From the NCBI RefSeq assembly GCF_023953965.1, contig NZ_JAMLIX010000001.1:1364501-1428500 (forward strand): 64,000 nt of DNA, written 5' to 3'. Numbering within the stretch: the first letter of the stretch is position 1; every line of letters begins with the position of its first letter. The stretch is from Bosea sp. (in: a-proteobacteria). Its GTDB lineage: Bacteria > Pseudomonadota > Alphaproteobacteria > Rhizobiales > Beijerinckiaceae. The notes under the pieces are model-generated. The model was not told where the DNA came from. It saw only the letters and a list, made by a program, of their open reading frames with translations, and made no database searches. The position numbers were made by a program, and so were the translations under genes. Below, piece by piece: positions 36,537-45,734 of the stretch.

Positions 36537-37661
36537 GTGAAACCGCTGCGCATCCTGCATGGTCCGGTCAATGTCGGGAACCAGCCCTGGTCGTTGTCCC
36601 GGGCCGAGCGCAAGCTCGGTCTGCGCAGCGACGTGGTGATCAACTACAACACCTGGCTCGGCTATCCCGCCGACCGGACGCTCAGCGAATACGGCGTGAA
36701 GAGCGTTCGGAACAGGCTCCGGCGCGGCGGTTTCGCGCTCGGCATCCCGGCCTCCTACGACGTCGTGCATTACTATTTCGGACGCAGCTTCCTGTTGTGG
36801 GAGGACTGGGGCGGCACTTTCGGCAAAAGCCGGTGGGACGACCGCAAGGCCCTGCTCGACGTCAGGTTGGCCCGCGCCTTCGGCCTCAGGACCTTCATGA
36901 CCCTTCAGGGCTGCGACGTCCGGCAGGCGGACAGGTCCCACGCGATCAACGCGATCACCATGTGCCGCGAAGGGGCCTGCCCGGCTTTCGCCACCTGCAC
37001 GACGGGGCTCGACGACGGGCGGCGGGCGATGATCGAGCGCCTGCTGCCGCTGATGGACCGCGTCTTCTATCTCAATCCGGAGCTCGGCCGGTTCGTCGCG
37101 AAAGGCGACTTCCTGCCGTATTGCAACGTCGAGATCTGGGACCAGGAGGTTTCGCTGCCCGATCCGGCGCGCCGCCTCAGGGTGGTGCATGCGCCCAGCA
37201 ACGGCGGCATCAAGGGAACGAACCTGCTCCTGCCGGTGCTGGAGCGCCTGAAGCAGCGCTTCGATTTCGAGCTCATCCTGATCGAGAACAAGCCGCATGC
37301 CGAAGCGATGGCGCTCTATCGCGGGGCCGATCTGGCGATCGACCAGCTGCTGGCGGGCTGGTATGGCGGCTTCGCCGTCGAGCTGATGGCGATGGGCAAG
37401 CCCGTCGCGGCCTATATCCGCGAGGAGGATCGCGATTTCGTGCCGGCCGCGATGTGGGATGAGCTGCCGGTCCTGCGGATCGATCCGCGCACGCTCGAGG
37501 ACGATCTCGCCCGCATCCTGAGCGCGCCGGGCGAGCTCGTCGCGGCCGGCCGCCGCTCCCGCGCCTATGTCGAGCGCTGGCATGATCCGATGAAGACCGC
37601 CAGGGCGATGGCGCGGCTCTATCGCGATCCATCGGCCGCGCTCGACCTCATCCAGAGCTGA
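36537..37661 (+). CDS. Glycosyltransferase, GT-B fold, with cysteine cluster
   Basis: A 374-residue predicted glycosyltransferase starting KPLRILHGPVNVGNQPWSLS. A central segment has LQGCDVRQADRS followed by MCREGACPAFATC, a cluster of cysteines where the 29042 protein has its CxxCPEPG motif. The C-terminal lobe has VVHAPSNGGIKGTNLL, IDQLLAGWYGGFAVELMAMG and YVERWHDP. The GTG at 36537 is chosen because AGGAC lies about 10 bases upstream and because the paralogue at 43280 begins at the same place; an in-frame ATG at 36444 would overlap the previous gene by 32 bases. Confidence 0.78.
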   Translation: MKPLRILHGPVNVGNQPWSLSRAERKLGLRSDVVINYNTWLGYPADRTLSEYGVKSVRNRLRRGGFALGIPASYDVVHYYFGRSFLLWEDWGGTFGKSRWDDRKALLDVRLARAFGLRTFMTLQGCDVRQADRSHAINAITMCREGACPAFATCTTGLDDGRRAMIERLLPLMDRVFYLNPELGRFVAKGDFLPYCNVEIWDQEVSLPDPARRLRVVHAPSNGGIKGTNLLLPVLERLKQRFDFELILIENKPHAEAMALYRGADLAIDQLLAGWYGGFAVELMAMGKPVAAYIREEDRDFVPAAMWDELPVLRIDPRTLEDDLARILSAPGELVAAGRRSRAYVERWHDPMKTARAMARLYRDPSAALDLIQS

Positions 37662-37679
37662 TTTCAGGGACGATCTTCC

Positions 37680-39572
37680 ATGTGTGGCATCCTCGGCATC
37701 CTGCATCGCGGCGCAATCGGCGATGCGTCGCAGCGGATCGTCCGCATGGCCGACGCCATCGTTCATCGCGGGCCCGACGATGCGGGCTTCTGGTCCGCCC
37801 CCGAAATCGCGCTCGGCTTCCGGCGCCTCGCCATCGTCGATGTCGAGGGCGGACGCCAGCCGATGACCAATGAGGACGGCACGGTGCATGTCGTCTTCAA
37901 CGGCGAGATCTACAACCACCGCCCCTTGCGCAGGGAGCTCGAGGCGAAAGGCCATCGCTTCGCCAGCGACCATTCCGATACCGAGGTCCTGGTTCACGGC
38001 TATGAGGAATGGGGCGAGGGGCTCGCCGAACGGCTGAACGGCATGTTCGCCTTCGCCATCTGGGATGTCCGCAGCCGCAAGCTGATGCTGGCGCGCGACC
38101 GGCTCGGCATCAAGCCGCTCTATCTCGCGGAGCTGCCGGGCGGCGGGATCGTCTTCGGCTCCGAAATCCGCGGCATCCATGCGTCCGGGCTTCTGCCCGT
38201 CGCCCCCGACGACCAGTCGGTCTACGCCTATTTCCTGCAGCAGAACGTCTGGTCCGGCCGCTCCCTGTTCAAGGGCGTGCGCCAGCTCGAAGCCGGGCAT
38301 ATCTGCATCGACGAGCCGTCGGGCCGGCGTGACCGGCAATATTGGGACATCCGCTTCGATCGCCGGAGCATGTCGCGGGCCGATGCGGGGCTCGCGCTCA
38401 GGGAGGTGCTCGAGCGCGCGATCGAGCGGCAGCTGGCCGCCGACGTGCCCGTGATGAGCTATCTCTCGGGCGGCATCGATTCCAGCGCGATCGTCGCCGG
38501 CGCCTATCGCCGGGACCCCGGCGTCAGGGCCTATTCCTGCATCTTCAATCTGGATCAGGTCGGCGACGACCGGATCGTCGACGAGCGCGAATTCTCACGG
38601 CTGGTCGCGGCCGAGCTCGGCATCGAACATATCGAGCTCGAGCTGCCCCAGCTCGCGCTGGTATCCTCGTTGCACCGCACGGTCGCCGCGCTGGAAGAGC
38701 CCCGCATGGGGATGGCCTATGTCAACTACCTGATCGCGGAGCGGGTCGCCGCGGACAGCAAGGTCGTGCTCTCCGGCTGCGGCGGCGACGAGATCCTGGG
38801 CGGGTATGTCTCGCGCTATGACTATGTCCGCCAGCCCTTCCCGAAGCAGGCCGCCGCCCGCCCGCTGCTCGCCCGCCTGCTCGGCAGGGGCAAGCGCGCG
38901 GACGACGCCGGCGACGATGCCTTTCGCCGCATGCAGGCGATCTATTCCTACCCCGTCGGCACGCATGAGATCGAACTCGCCTTCAAGCCGGGGTTCCGGG
39001 CGCGCTCGGACGGCTACACGCTGGAAGACGAGATGCGCGCGATCCTGGCGAAGTGCCCGTCCGACGCGGTGTGGGATCGGCTGCTCTATATCGACGCCAA
39101 GACCTATCTGGCGGGCCTCCTGATGGTCGAGGACAAGCTTTCGATGGCACACAGCCTCGAAACGCGCGTGCCGCTTCTCGACAATGAGGTGATCGATCTG
39201 GCGCTCACCTATGACTGGCCGCTGCTGACGGATGGCGAGACCGGGAAGATCGCCTTCCGCGACGCGATCCGCAGCTGGGTGCCGCCCCAGATCGCCGACA
39301 AGCCCAAGATGGGCTTCGGCCCGCCCGACGCGTCATGGTATCGCGGCGCGCTGCAGCCCTTCATCCGCAGGGTCCTGGCGCCGGAGCGCATCGCGGCCCG
39401 CGGCATCTTCGACCCGGGCTTCGTCTCCTGCGCCATCGATCAGCATATGGAGGGGACGCAGAACCGGCTGCCGCTGATCTGGTCGCTCCTGTCGTTCGAT
39501 GCCTGGTGCGAGAGCTGCGGCGTCTATGGCGGCGATCTCGGCCAGCCGCTCGCTCCCGCCGCCCGTTCATGA
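37680..39572 (+). CDS. asnB: Asparagine synthase-like glutamine amidotransferase 2
   Basis: A 630-residue AsnB-family amidotransferase: glutaminase Cys2 in MCGILGILHRGA, FNGEIYNH, then the synthetase PP-loop SGGIDSS near residue 262 and the later SGCGGDEILGGY. The C-terminal part retains MVEDKLSMAHSLETRVPLLD. It is the second of three such enzymes in the locus and lies between two glycosyltransferases, with a four-base ATGA overlap to the next. An O-antigen-type uronic acid amidation is the likely job; the acceptor is not readable. Confidence 0.9.
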   Translation: MCGILGILHRGAIGDASQRIVRMADAIVHRGPDDAGFWSAPEIALGFRRLAIVDVEGGRQPMTNEDGTVHVVFNGEIYNHRPLRRELEAKGHRFASDHSDTEVLVHGYEEWGEGLAERLNGMFAFAIWDVRSRKLMLARDRLGIKPLYLAELPGGGIVFGSEIRGIHASGLLPVAPDDQSVYAYFLQQNVWSGRSLFKGVRQLEAGHICIDEPSGRRDRQYWDIRFDRRSMSRADAGLALREVLERAIERQLAADVPVMSYLSGGIDSSAIVAGAYRRDPGVRAYSCIFNLDQVGDDRIVDEREFSRLVAAELGIEHIELELPQLALVSSLHRTVAALEEPRMGMAYVNYLIAERVAADSKVVLSGCGGDEILGGYVSRYDYVRQPFPKQAAARPLLARLLGRGKRADDAGDDAFRRMQAIYSYPVGTHEIELAFKPGFRARSDGYTLEDEMRAILAKCPSDAVWDRLLYIDAKTYLAGLLMVEDKLSMAHSLETRVPLLDNEVIDLALTYDWPLLTDGETGKIAFRDAIRSWVPPQIADKPKMGFGPPDASWYRGALQPFIRRVLAPERIAARGIFDPGFVSCAIDQHMEGTQNRLPLIWSLLSFDAWCESCGVYGGDLGQPLAPAARS

Positions 39573-41110
39573 CGATCGATTCGCCGGGCGAGGCCGCGCT
39601 TGCATGGCTGGAGCGCCGCCAGCGCAGGCTCGGGCGCCCGCTGCGTGTCCTGCATATCGGGAACATCGCCAATAACGGCTTCAACAACGCCCGGATCCAG
39701 CGCGCGCACGGCATTGCCGCCGATGTCCTCTCCTTCGACTACTACCACATCATGGCGACGCCCGAATGGGAGGAAGCCTCCTTCGACAAGGCGCCCGCGG
39801 ATGCCTTCTTCCCGGATTGGGACGCGGTCGACCTGAAAGGCTATCGCCGGCCGCGCTGGTTCGCCTCCGGACCGCTCGAGGATTGCTGCCGGTATCTGGC
39901 GGCTGAGATCCAGGGGGACGCGGATGCCGACCGGCTCTGGCAGGTCCTGGCCCGCGAACGCTTCGTGCGCTGTTCGCGCTCGCGGAAGGCTAGACTGGGC
40001 CTTTTTCGCCGCAAGATCGGCTGGAAACTGGCCTATGAACGCAGGAAGCTCGATCGCCGGCTGGGACGGAACGCGGATGTGCCGGAGCGCGCGGCCCTTG
40101 CGGCGGGAGGGGCCGGCTTCGAAGAGCTCAATCGCGTCTGGCAGGAGCGGCGCCATGGCCGGCCCTTCCCCGCCTGCCGCGACGACCTCGATTACTATTG
40201 GGAGCGCTTCACGCATTTCGCCCGGCTGATGCCGCATTACGACGTGATCCAGGGCTACGCTCTGGATGGAATCTGGCCGCTTCTCGCCGGGCGTCGTTAT
40301 TGCGCCTATGAGCATGGGACGCTGCGCAGCCTGCCGTTCGAAGACCATCCGACCGGCCGCATGGCGGCCCTGGCGTTCGGCCTCGCCGACCAGGTCCTGG
40401 TGACCAATCTCGATTGCCTCGCCGCGGCCGACCGGCTCGGGATCGGGGCGGAGAGGATCGTCGCTCTCCCGCATGCTTTCGACGACCAGCGGCTGCGCGA
40501 CTTCGCCCTGGCCCATCGGGAGCTTGCCCCGCCGCGGGAGCGGTTGCGCCTGTTCATGCCGGCGCGTCAGGACTGGAGGGACGGCGATCCGAACCTGTCC
40601 AAGGGCAATGACCGCTTTTTTCGTGCGGTGGCCGGGCTGGCGCGGGAGGGCATCGCCTGCGAGATCGTCGCGGTGCGCTGGGGGCGCGACCTTGGAGCCA
40701 GCGAGGCGCTGATCGCGGAACTGGGCCTTAAGGCGCAGGTGAGCTGGGTCGATCCGATGCAGAAGCCGGAACTCTGGCGGCACTATCTCACGAGCCATGT
40801 GGTGGTCGATCAATTCGCTCTCCCGGCTTTCGGCGGCGTCACGTTCGAGGCCTTGGCGCTCGGCCGGCGTGTCCTGACGGCGCTCGATGTCGCTGCGGCG
40901 CAGCGCTTCTTCGGCGAGGCGCCGCCGCTTCTGGTCGCGAGCTCGGTCGAGGAGATCACGGTCGCGCTGCGCAAGGTGGCGGCGGATCGCGACGACAGGG
41001 CGAAGCTCGGCGCTCTCGGCGCAAGCTGGATCGCGCGCTTTCACGCAGCGCCCCGGATCGTCGCGCTGCAGGCGCAGGCCTATCGCACGCTGCTTGGCGA
41101 GGCGACATGA
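39569..41110 (+). CDS. Glycosyltransferase, GT-B fold (paralogue of the 31926 gene)
   Basis: A 513-residue glycosyltransferase sharing the full motif series of the protein encoded at 31926: RVLHIGNIANNGFNNARIQR, FDYYHIMATPEWEE, RPRWFASGPL, YEHGTLRSLPFED, LPHAFDDQRL, GNDRFFRA and VDQFALPAFGGVTFEALALG. The middle region is shorter and more basic. The two genes are separated by four other coding genes, so the duplication is not recent and simple. The start ATG overlaps the asnB stop (ATGA). Confidence 0.82.
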   Translation: MTIDSPGEAALAWLERRQRRLGRPLRVLHIGNIANNGFNNARIQRAHGIAADVLSFDYYHIMATPEWEEASFDKAPADAFFPDWDAVDLKGYRRPRWFASGPLEDCCRYLAAEIQGDADADRLWQVLARERFVRCSRSRKARLGLFRRKIGWKLAYERRKLDRRLGRNADVPERAALAAGGAGFEELNRVWQERRHGRPFPACRDDLDYYWERFTHFARLMPHYDVIQGYALDGIWPLLAGRRYCAYEHGTLRSLPFEDHPTGRMAALAFGLADQVLVTNLDCLAAADRLGIGAERIVALPHAFDDQRLRDFALAHRELAPPRERLRLFMPARQDWRDGDPNLSKGNDRFFRAVAGLAREGIACEIVAVRWGRDLGASEALIAELGLKAQVSWVDPMQKPELWRHYLTSHVVVDQFALPAFGGVTFEALALGRRVLTALDVAAAQRFFGEAPPLLVASSVEEITVALRKVAADRDDRAKLGALGASWIARFHAAPRIVALQAQAYRTLLGEAT

Positions 41111-41257
41111 AGAACACCGCGATCGGCAGCGCGTCCGCAGGCGTGCATCGCGCGGTGGAGCGTGCCGCGTGGCGCGGGCAAATGCCGATTTCCCTTTCGG
41201 GAATCATCGTCTAGGACAGCCGCGAGCTTGCGGCATCTCATCCGGGAGGAACACGTC

Positions 41258-42382
41258 TTGCGTCCATCGATCGTCAGCCAACTCGCGCCGTCCGGATATG
41301 CGGCGGGGGATCTTGCGCTGGAGCCGTTTCGCAGCGAGGGCGATCACGTCGTCGAAGGTGTGCTGCGGGCCCGCGACGGTCGCTGGTTTCCGGTCATCGA
41401 TGGCGTGCCGTCGTTCCTGACGGGGGTTCTCCAGCAGGATCTCAGCGATTTCGCTGAACGGCACAAGCTGCCCTATCAGGTCACCACGGCGCGCGCGGCG
41501 GCGGCCGAGCAGGCCAAGACCAACGAAACCTTCTCCGACAAGTGGCGCAGATTCAAAAGCTATGGCCTGGAACCCGAGCACGAGGATTTCCTGTTCGGCT
41601 GGTATTGCAAGAAATTCGGCCTCGCCGGGCGCGACGAGCTCAAGGCGTTCCATGGCAAGCGCCGCCGCATTCTCGAATGCGGGCCGGGCTCCGGCTTCAA
41701 TACGAAGTTCATGGCGGAGAATTGCCCCGGCGAGGTCTTCGCGCTCGATATCTCGGCCGCGGCCTTCACGACCTTCGGGAACACCAGGCAACTGCCGAAT
41801 TGTTCGGTGGTTCAGGCGGATCTGATGGAAGCGCCGTTCCCGGACGCCTATTTCGACTTCATCATCGCCGACGGCGTGCTCCACCATACGCCCGATACGC
41901 GTCTGGCCGTCGAGGCGCTCTATCGCAAGCTCGAGCCGGGCGGCCAGTTCTTCTTCTACGTCTACAAGAAGATGGGCGCGGCGCGGGTGTTCTGCGACGC
42001 TCATGTCCGCGAAAACTTCATGCCGCTGTCGCCGGACGAATGCTACGCGGCCTGCGAGGGCATCACCGAGCTCGGGCGTGAGTTGTCGCGGCTGAACGCC
42101 AAGATCACGCTCGAGAAGCCGATCCCGGTTCTGGGCATTCCCGCCGGGACGCACGATGTCCAGCGGTTGATCTACTACAACTTCCTGAAGTGTTTCTGGA
42201 ACGAGGCGTTCGACTACGAGACCAACAATATGGTCAATTTCGACTGGTATCATCCGCATAATGCCTGGCAGCATTCGCAGGAAGAGGTCGAGGGGTGGCT
42301 GCGCGATCTCGGCGCGAAGGAATGGCAGGTCAACGACGCCAACCCCAACGGCATCTCGGTCCTCGTCACCAAACCCGCCTGA
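41258..42382 (+). CDS. Methyltransferase with Trm112-like N-terminus
   Basis: A 374-residue SAM-dependent methyltransferase. Residues about 8-52 look like a Trm112-type domain (VVEGVLRARDGRWFPVIDGVPSFL) but without its usual cysteines. The class I methyltransferase domain has ILECGPGSGFNTKFMA, VFALDISAAAF and FIIADGVLHHTPD. The TTG start at 41258 is chosen because GGGAGGA lies 7 bases upstream; an ATG 32 codons earlier has no such site. The C-terminal 100 residues are family-typical for large sugar methyltransferases of this kind. Acceptor unknown. Confidence 0.83.
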   Translation: MRPSIVSQLAPSGYAAGDLALEPFRSEGDHVVEGVLRARDGRWFPVIDGVPSFLTGVLQQDLSDFAERHKLPYQVTTARAAAAEQAKTNETFSDKWRRFKSYGLEPEHEDFLFGWYCKKFGLAGRDELKAFHGKRRRILECGPGSGFNTKFMAENCPGEVFALDISAAAFTTFGNTRQLPNCSVVQADLMEAPFPDAYFDFIIADGVLHHTPDTRLAVEALYRKLEPGGQFFFYVYKKMGAARVFCDAHVRENFMPLSPDECYAACEGITELGRELSRLNAKITLEKPIPVLGIPAGTHDVQRLIYYNFLKCFWNEAFDYETNNMVNFDWYHPHNAWQHSQEEVEGWLRDLGAKEWQVNDANPNGISVLVTKPA

Positions 42383-42387
42383 ATGCG

Positions 42388-43269
42388 ATGCACGACCGGC
42401 TTCATCTCCTGATCACCGGCGCCAGCGGCTTCGTCGGCCAGTCGCTGGTGCGTCTGGCGCTCGGCGAGGGATATCGCGTCACCGTCGTCGTCCGGGACGC
42501 GGCCCAGGCGCCGGAGGGCTGCGGGGCGCTGGTCCATTCGCTCGGCTCGGGAGCGCGCCTCGATCTGCCCGAGGGGGTGGACGCGGTCGCGCATCTGGCG
42601 CAGTCGCGGGCCTATCGCGCCTTCCCGCAGGACGCGGCGGAAATGTTCCGTGTCAATGTCGGCGGCGCCCAGGAGATGCTGCTCGCGGCCGCGCAGGCGC
42701 GGGTCTCGCGTTTCTGCCTCGTGTCGAGCGGCACGGTCTACGAGCCTTTCCTGGCGCCGCTGCGGGAGGACGAGGCCGTCGCGCCGCCGGGCAATCTCGG
42801 TGCGACGAAGCTCGCGGCCGAAGTGCTGGCCCGGCCCTTTGGAACGCTGTTCGCCTTGTCGACGCTGCGCCTGTTCGCTCCGTACGGTCCCGGGCAGGCC
42901 GGCCGCCTGGTGCCGGATCTGATCAACCGCGTCCGCCGGGGCGAGGCCGTCTCGCTTCCGGCCGAGGGCGGCGGGATGAGATTCGCGCCGAGCCATGTCG
43001 AGGACGTCTGTCAGGCCATGCTGACATCGATCGAGCAGAGCTGGACGGGAATCTACAACCTCGCGGCGCCGGAGGCCGTGAGCATCGAGGATGCGGCCCA
43101 TGCCATCGGGCGCGCGCTGGACAAGGTTCCGGTGATCGTCCGGAACCCGGCGCAGGGCACCCCTCCGGCGGTGGTGCCGGAGCTCGGGAAGCTCGCCGCC
43201 AGGTTCGACCTGTCGCGCTTCCGCAGCTTCGAGGACGGCATCGCGTCCATGGTCGACGGGCGGAATTGA
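42388..43269 (+). CDS. NAD-dependent epimerase/dehydratase family protein lacking the catalytic Tyr
   Basis: A 293-residue extended-SDR protein. The dinucleotide loop ITGASGFVGQS is at 9-19 and the serine segment LVSSGTVYEP at 111-120. The usual YxxxK reads NLGATK: Lys141 is kept but the tyrosine position (137) is leucine. The protein keeps the overall fold, so it may be an isomerase, reductase with another acid, or non-catalytic subunit. The start ATG lies 5 bases after the methyltransferase stop. Substrate unknown. Confidence 0.82.
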   Translation: MHDRLHLLITGASGFVGQSLVRLALGEGYRVTVVVRDAAQAPEGCGALVHSLGSGARLDLPEGVDAVAHLAQSRAYRAFPQDAAEMFRVNVGGAQEMLLAAAQARVSRFCLVSSGTVYEPFLAPLREDEAVAPPGNLGATKLAAEVLARPFGTLFALSTLRLFAPYGPGQAGRLVPDLINRVRRGEAVSLPAEGGGMRFAPSHVEDVCQAMLTSIEQSWTGIYNLAAPEAVSIEDAAHAIGRALDKVPVIVRNPAQGTPPAVVPELGKLAARFDLSRFRSFEDGIASMVDGRN

Positions 43270-43279
43270 GTCGCTCCAG

Positions 43280-44449
43280 GTGGTCGAGCAGGCGCGCCAG
43301 GCCAGGACCGTCGGGGGCCGCCCCTTGCGGGTCCTGCATTGTCCCTGGAACATCGCGGGCCAGTCGGCCCAGCTTGCCGCCGCGGAACGGGAACTGGGGC
43401 TCGACAGCCGCTGCGTGGTCATCGAGGAGACCGCCTGCGGGTTCCCCGCTGATCTGGCGCTCGCTCCACGCTCCCCTTCGATCGTCCAGCGCGAGCGCGC
43501 GCGCTGGCGCCTGCTGTGGCAGGCGATGCGCTGGGCCGACGTGGTGCATTTCTCGTTCGGGCAAAGCTGTCTCGTGCCCAACGCCTTTCCCGATCTCGGC
43601 CGGATCAGCTGGAGCAATCCTCTCGATATCGTCTGGCGCCTCTATTGCCGCGCCGTCTGGCTCAAGGATCTGCCGCTGCTCGCCATGATGGGAAAGCGGC
43701 TCGCCGTCAGCTGGCAGGGGGACGATGCGCGCCAGCACGATCGTTCCCTGGAGCTTTTCGACATCTCGATCGCGACCGCGCTGGGCAGCGACTACTATCC
43801 AGCCGGCTCCGATGCCTGGAAAAGGCGCGCGATCCAGGCTTTCGCCCGCCATGTGCCGATCCATTTCGCCTTGAACCCGGACCTGCTCCATGTGCTGCCG
43901 GAGCAGGCCCGCTTTCTGCCTTATGCCAATCTCGACCTTTCCCGCGTCGAGGCCGCACCCCCGCGCCCGGAAGAAGACGGCCCGCTCGTCTTCGCGCATG
44001 CCCCGAGCCATCGCGGCGCCAAGGGCACCCAGCATGTTCTCGCCGCCGCCGAAAGGCTCAAGGCCGAGGGCTTCTCGTTCGAGCTGCGTCTGATCGAAGG
44101 CCTGCCGCGCGCGACGGCGATGGCGCGCTATGCCGAGGCCGACATCATCATCGACCAGTTGCTCGCCGGCTGGTATGGCGGCCTCGGCGTCGAGGCGATG
44201 GCGCTCGGAAAGCCCCTGATCGCCTATCTGCGCCAGGCCGATCTCGCTTTCGTCGACCCCGCGATGCGCGCTGAGCTGCCGGTGATCGACGCCGATCCGG
44301 CGACGATCGCCGCGGTGATGAGGAGCACCTTGCTGAAGCCCAGGGCGGAGTTGCATGCGCTCGGCCTGGCATCGGCGGCCTTCGCCAGGCGGTGGCATGA
44401 CCCCCGCCGCGTCGCGGCGCGCGTGATCGAAGCCTATCGTGCGCGCTAG
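43280..44449 (+). CDS. Glycosyltransferase, GT-B fold
   Basis: A 389-residue glycosyltransferase related to that at 36537: LRVLHCPWNIAGQSAQLAAA at the start, VSWQGDDARQHDRS in the middle, then FAHAPSHRGAKGTQHVL, IDQLLAGWYGGLGVEAMALG and RRWHDPRRVAARV. Unlike the relative, the middle segment after GDDAR has no cysteine cluster. Starts with GTG, 10 bases after the previous gene, with CCAGG just before it. It overlaps the following oxidoreductase by 11 bases if that begins at its GTG. Confidence 0.8.
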   Translation: MVEQARQARTVGGRPLRVLHCPWNIAGQSAQLAAAERELGLDSRCVVIEETACGFPADLALAPRSPSIVQRERARWRLLWQAMRWADVVHFSFGQSCLVPNAFPDLGRISWSNPLDIVWRLYCRAVWLKDLPLLAMMGKRLAVSWQGDDARQHDRSLELFDISIATALGSDYYPAGSDAWKRRAIQAFARHVPIHFALNPDLLHVLPEQARFLPYANLDLSRVEAAPPRPEEDGPLVFAHAPSHRGAKGTQHVLAAAERLKAEGFSFELRLIEGLPRATAMARYAEADIIIDQLLAGWYGGLGVEAMALGKPLIAYLRQADLAFVDPAMRAELPVIDADPATIAAVMRSTLLKPRAELHALGLASAAFARRWHDPRRVAARVIEAYRAR

Positions 44450-45659
44450 TCGGGCAATGCGGTGGCTTCTGACGCGCGCCAGCGGCGCGATCCCGTTCCG
44501 GAGCGGGCCGAAGGAGATTCTCGAAGCCGATCTGGTCGTGGTCGGCTCGGGCCCCTACGGTCTCGTCAAGGCGATCCTCGCCCTCGAGGCCGGGCTTCGT
44601 GTCGTCGTGATCGATCGGGAGCCTTTTCTCGGCGGAGCCTGGGCCGCGCGACCATGCTACGGTTCGACTTCGGAAAAATTCGACATGGTCGCGCATCTGC
44701 TGAGCGTTTATCCGGGCTGCTATCGCCTGCTGGAGGAGGCCGGCTTCCCCTTGCAGGAGCGCAGCCTGTATTTCTGGGACGCCGATTGGACGCAGGACAA
44801 GCAGGACGCGCTGGCCGCGCTCGCCGACGCGGCTTTCGAGCCTCGATCGGGGCCGGCCGGGCATCTGATGGGCTATCACCAATATTATGGCCTGCACCGC
44901 CATGCGGACGGGCGCGACGCCGCCCTCGCCGTGAGTCGCGGAAACCGGGCCGAGTTCGAAGCGTTCCGCTATATGCCGCACAGCTTCCAGCCGCTGGTCG
45001 ACCGGCTGATCGCCCGCTTCGAAACCCTGGGAGGGCAGGCGCTCCTCGGAGCCTCGGCCGAGCTCATCCGGCTGGGGCAGCAGTCGGTCACCGTCGCGGC
45101 GGCGGATTGGCAGGTGCGGGCGGAGCGCCTGGTCAGCGGCCGTCACCTCGACGGCGCCATCCATGTCGACGGGATCGCGCTGGAGATGCCTTTCATCGCG
45201 AATCTCTATCGCTCGATGCTGTTGCTGGTGCGGCTGAGCGAGGCGCCTCGACATCGCTATGTCAACGTCGTCGGTCATGCCGGCATGCAGGCGATCCAGA
45301 TCGCGCGCAGCGCGGCGGATCCGCGGCCTTTCGTCTACAGCATCTGCATCATCGACCACGAGGAACGCCCGCCGGATCCCGAGGCGGTCGCCGGGCATCG
45401 CATCGCTCAGCTTCAGGCGGCCGGCATCCTGCCGCAGGTCGAGGAAGTGCTCGATGTCGCGTTCCATCGCCATCTCTCGCGGTCGTTGCCGCGCGAATTC
45501 CTGGCTTCGGTCGCCGCGCGCTCGCCGGCGGTGAGCTTCCATATCGTCGACAATCTCAGCCAATGCATCGCCGACAACGCGGCCGAATGGCTTCGCGCGC
45601 TGGGGCCGGCCCCGGCCGATCGAGGCCCGCCCGGCAGCGACTTGTCGCTCCCGGGGTGA
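44439..45659 (+). CDS. FAD/NAD(P)-binding oxidoreductase
   Basis: A 406-residue protein with an N-terminal dinucleotide-binding fold: DLVVVGSGPYGLVKAILALE about 31-50 and VVVIDREPFLGG. The latter resembles the FAD loop of flavin amine oxidase or UDP-galactopyranose mutase-like enzymes, and YGSTSEKFDMVAHLL follows. The rest is not recognised. It could alter a sugar ring or a lipid carrier; this is context only. The GTG at 44439 overlaps the preceding gene by 11 bases; an ATG at 44457 is an equally plausible start. Confidence 0.7.
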   Translation: MRASRAMRWLLTRASGAIPFRSGPKEILEADLVVVGSGPYGLVKAILALEAGLRVVVIDREPFLGGAWAARPCYGSTSEKFDMVAHLLSVYPGCYRLLEEAGFPLQERSLYFWDADWTQDKQDALAALADAAFEPRSGPAGHLMGYHQYYGLHRHADGRDAALAVSRGNRAEFEAFRYMPHSFQPLVDRLIARFETLGGQALLGASAELIRLGQQSVTVAAADWQVRAERLVSGRHLDGAIHVDGIALEMPFIANLYRSMLLLVRLSEAPRHRYVNVVGHAGMQAIQIARSAADPRPFVYSICIIDHEERPPDPEAVAGHRIAQLQAAGILPQVEEVLDVAFHRHLSRSLPREFLASVAARSPAVSFHIVDNLSQCIADNAAEWLRALGPAPADRGPPGSDLSLPG

Positions 45660-45734
45660 TATGGCAAGAGCCCATGGCCTTCCCGATGCGGGCGGGACCG
45701 CGCTGGCGGGCAGATTTTCAACCGGCGGAGCAGG

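Noticed and set aside
41107..41214. 35-codon frame starting at the ATGA overlap after the 39569 glycosyltransferase
   Set aside because: The overlap is suggestive, but the peptide has no recognisable feature and the true downstream start at 41258 has its own strong ribosome site. Most likely chance.
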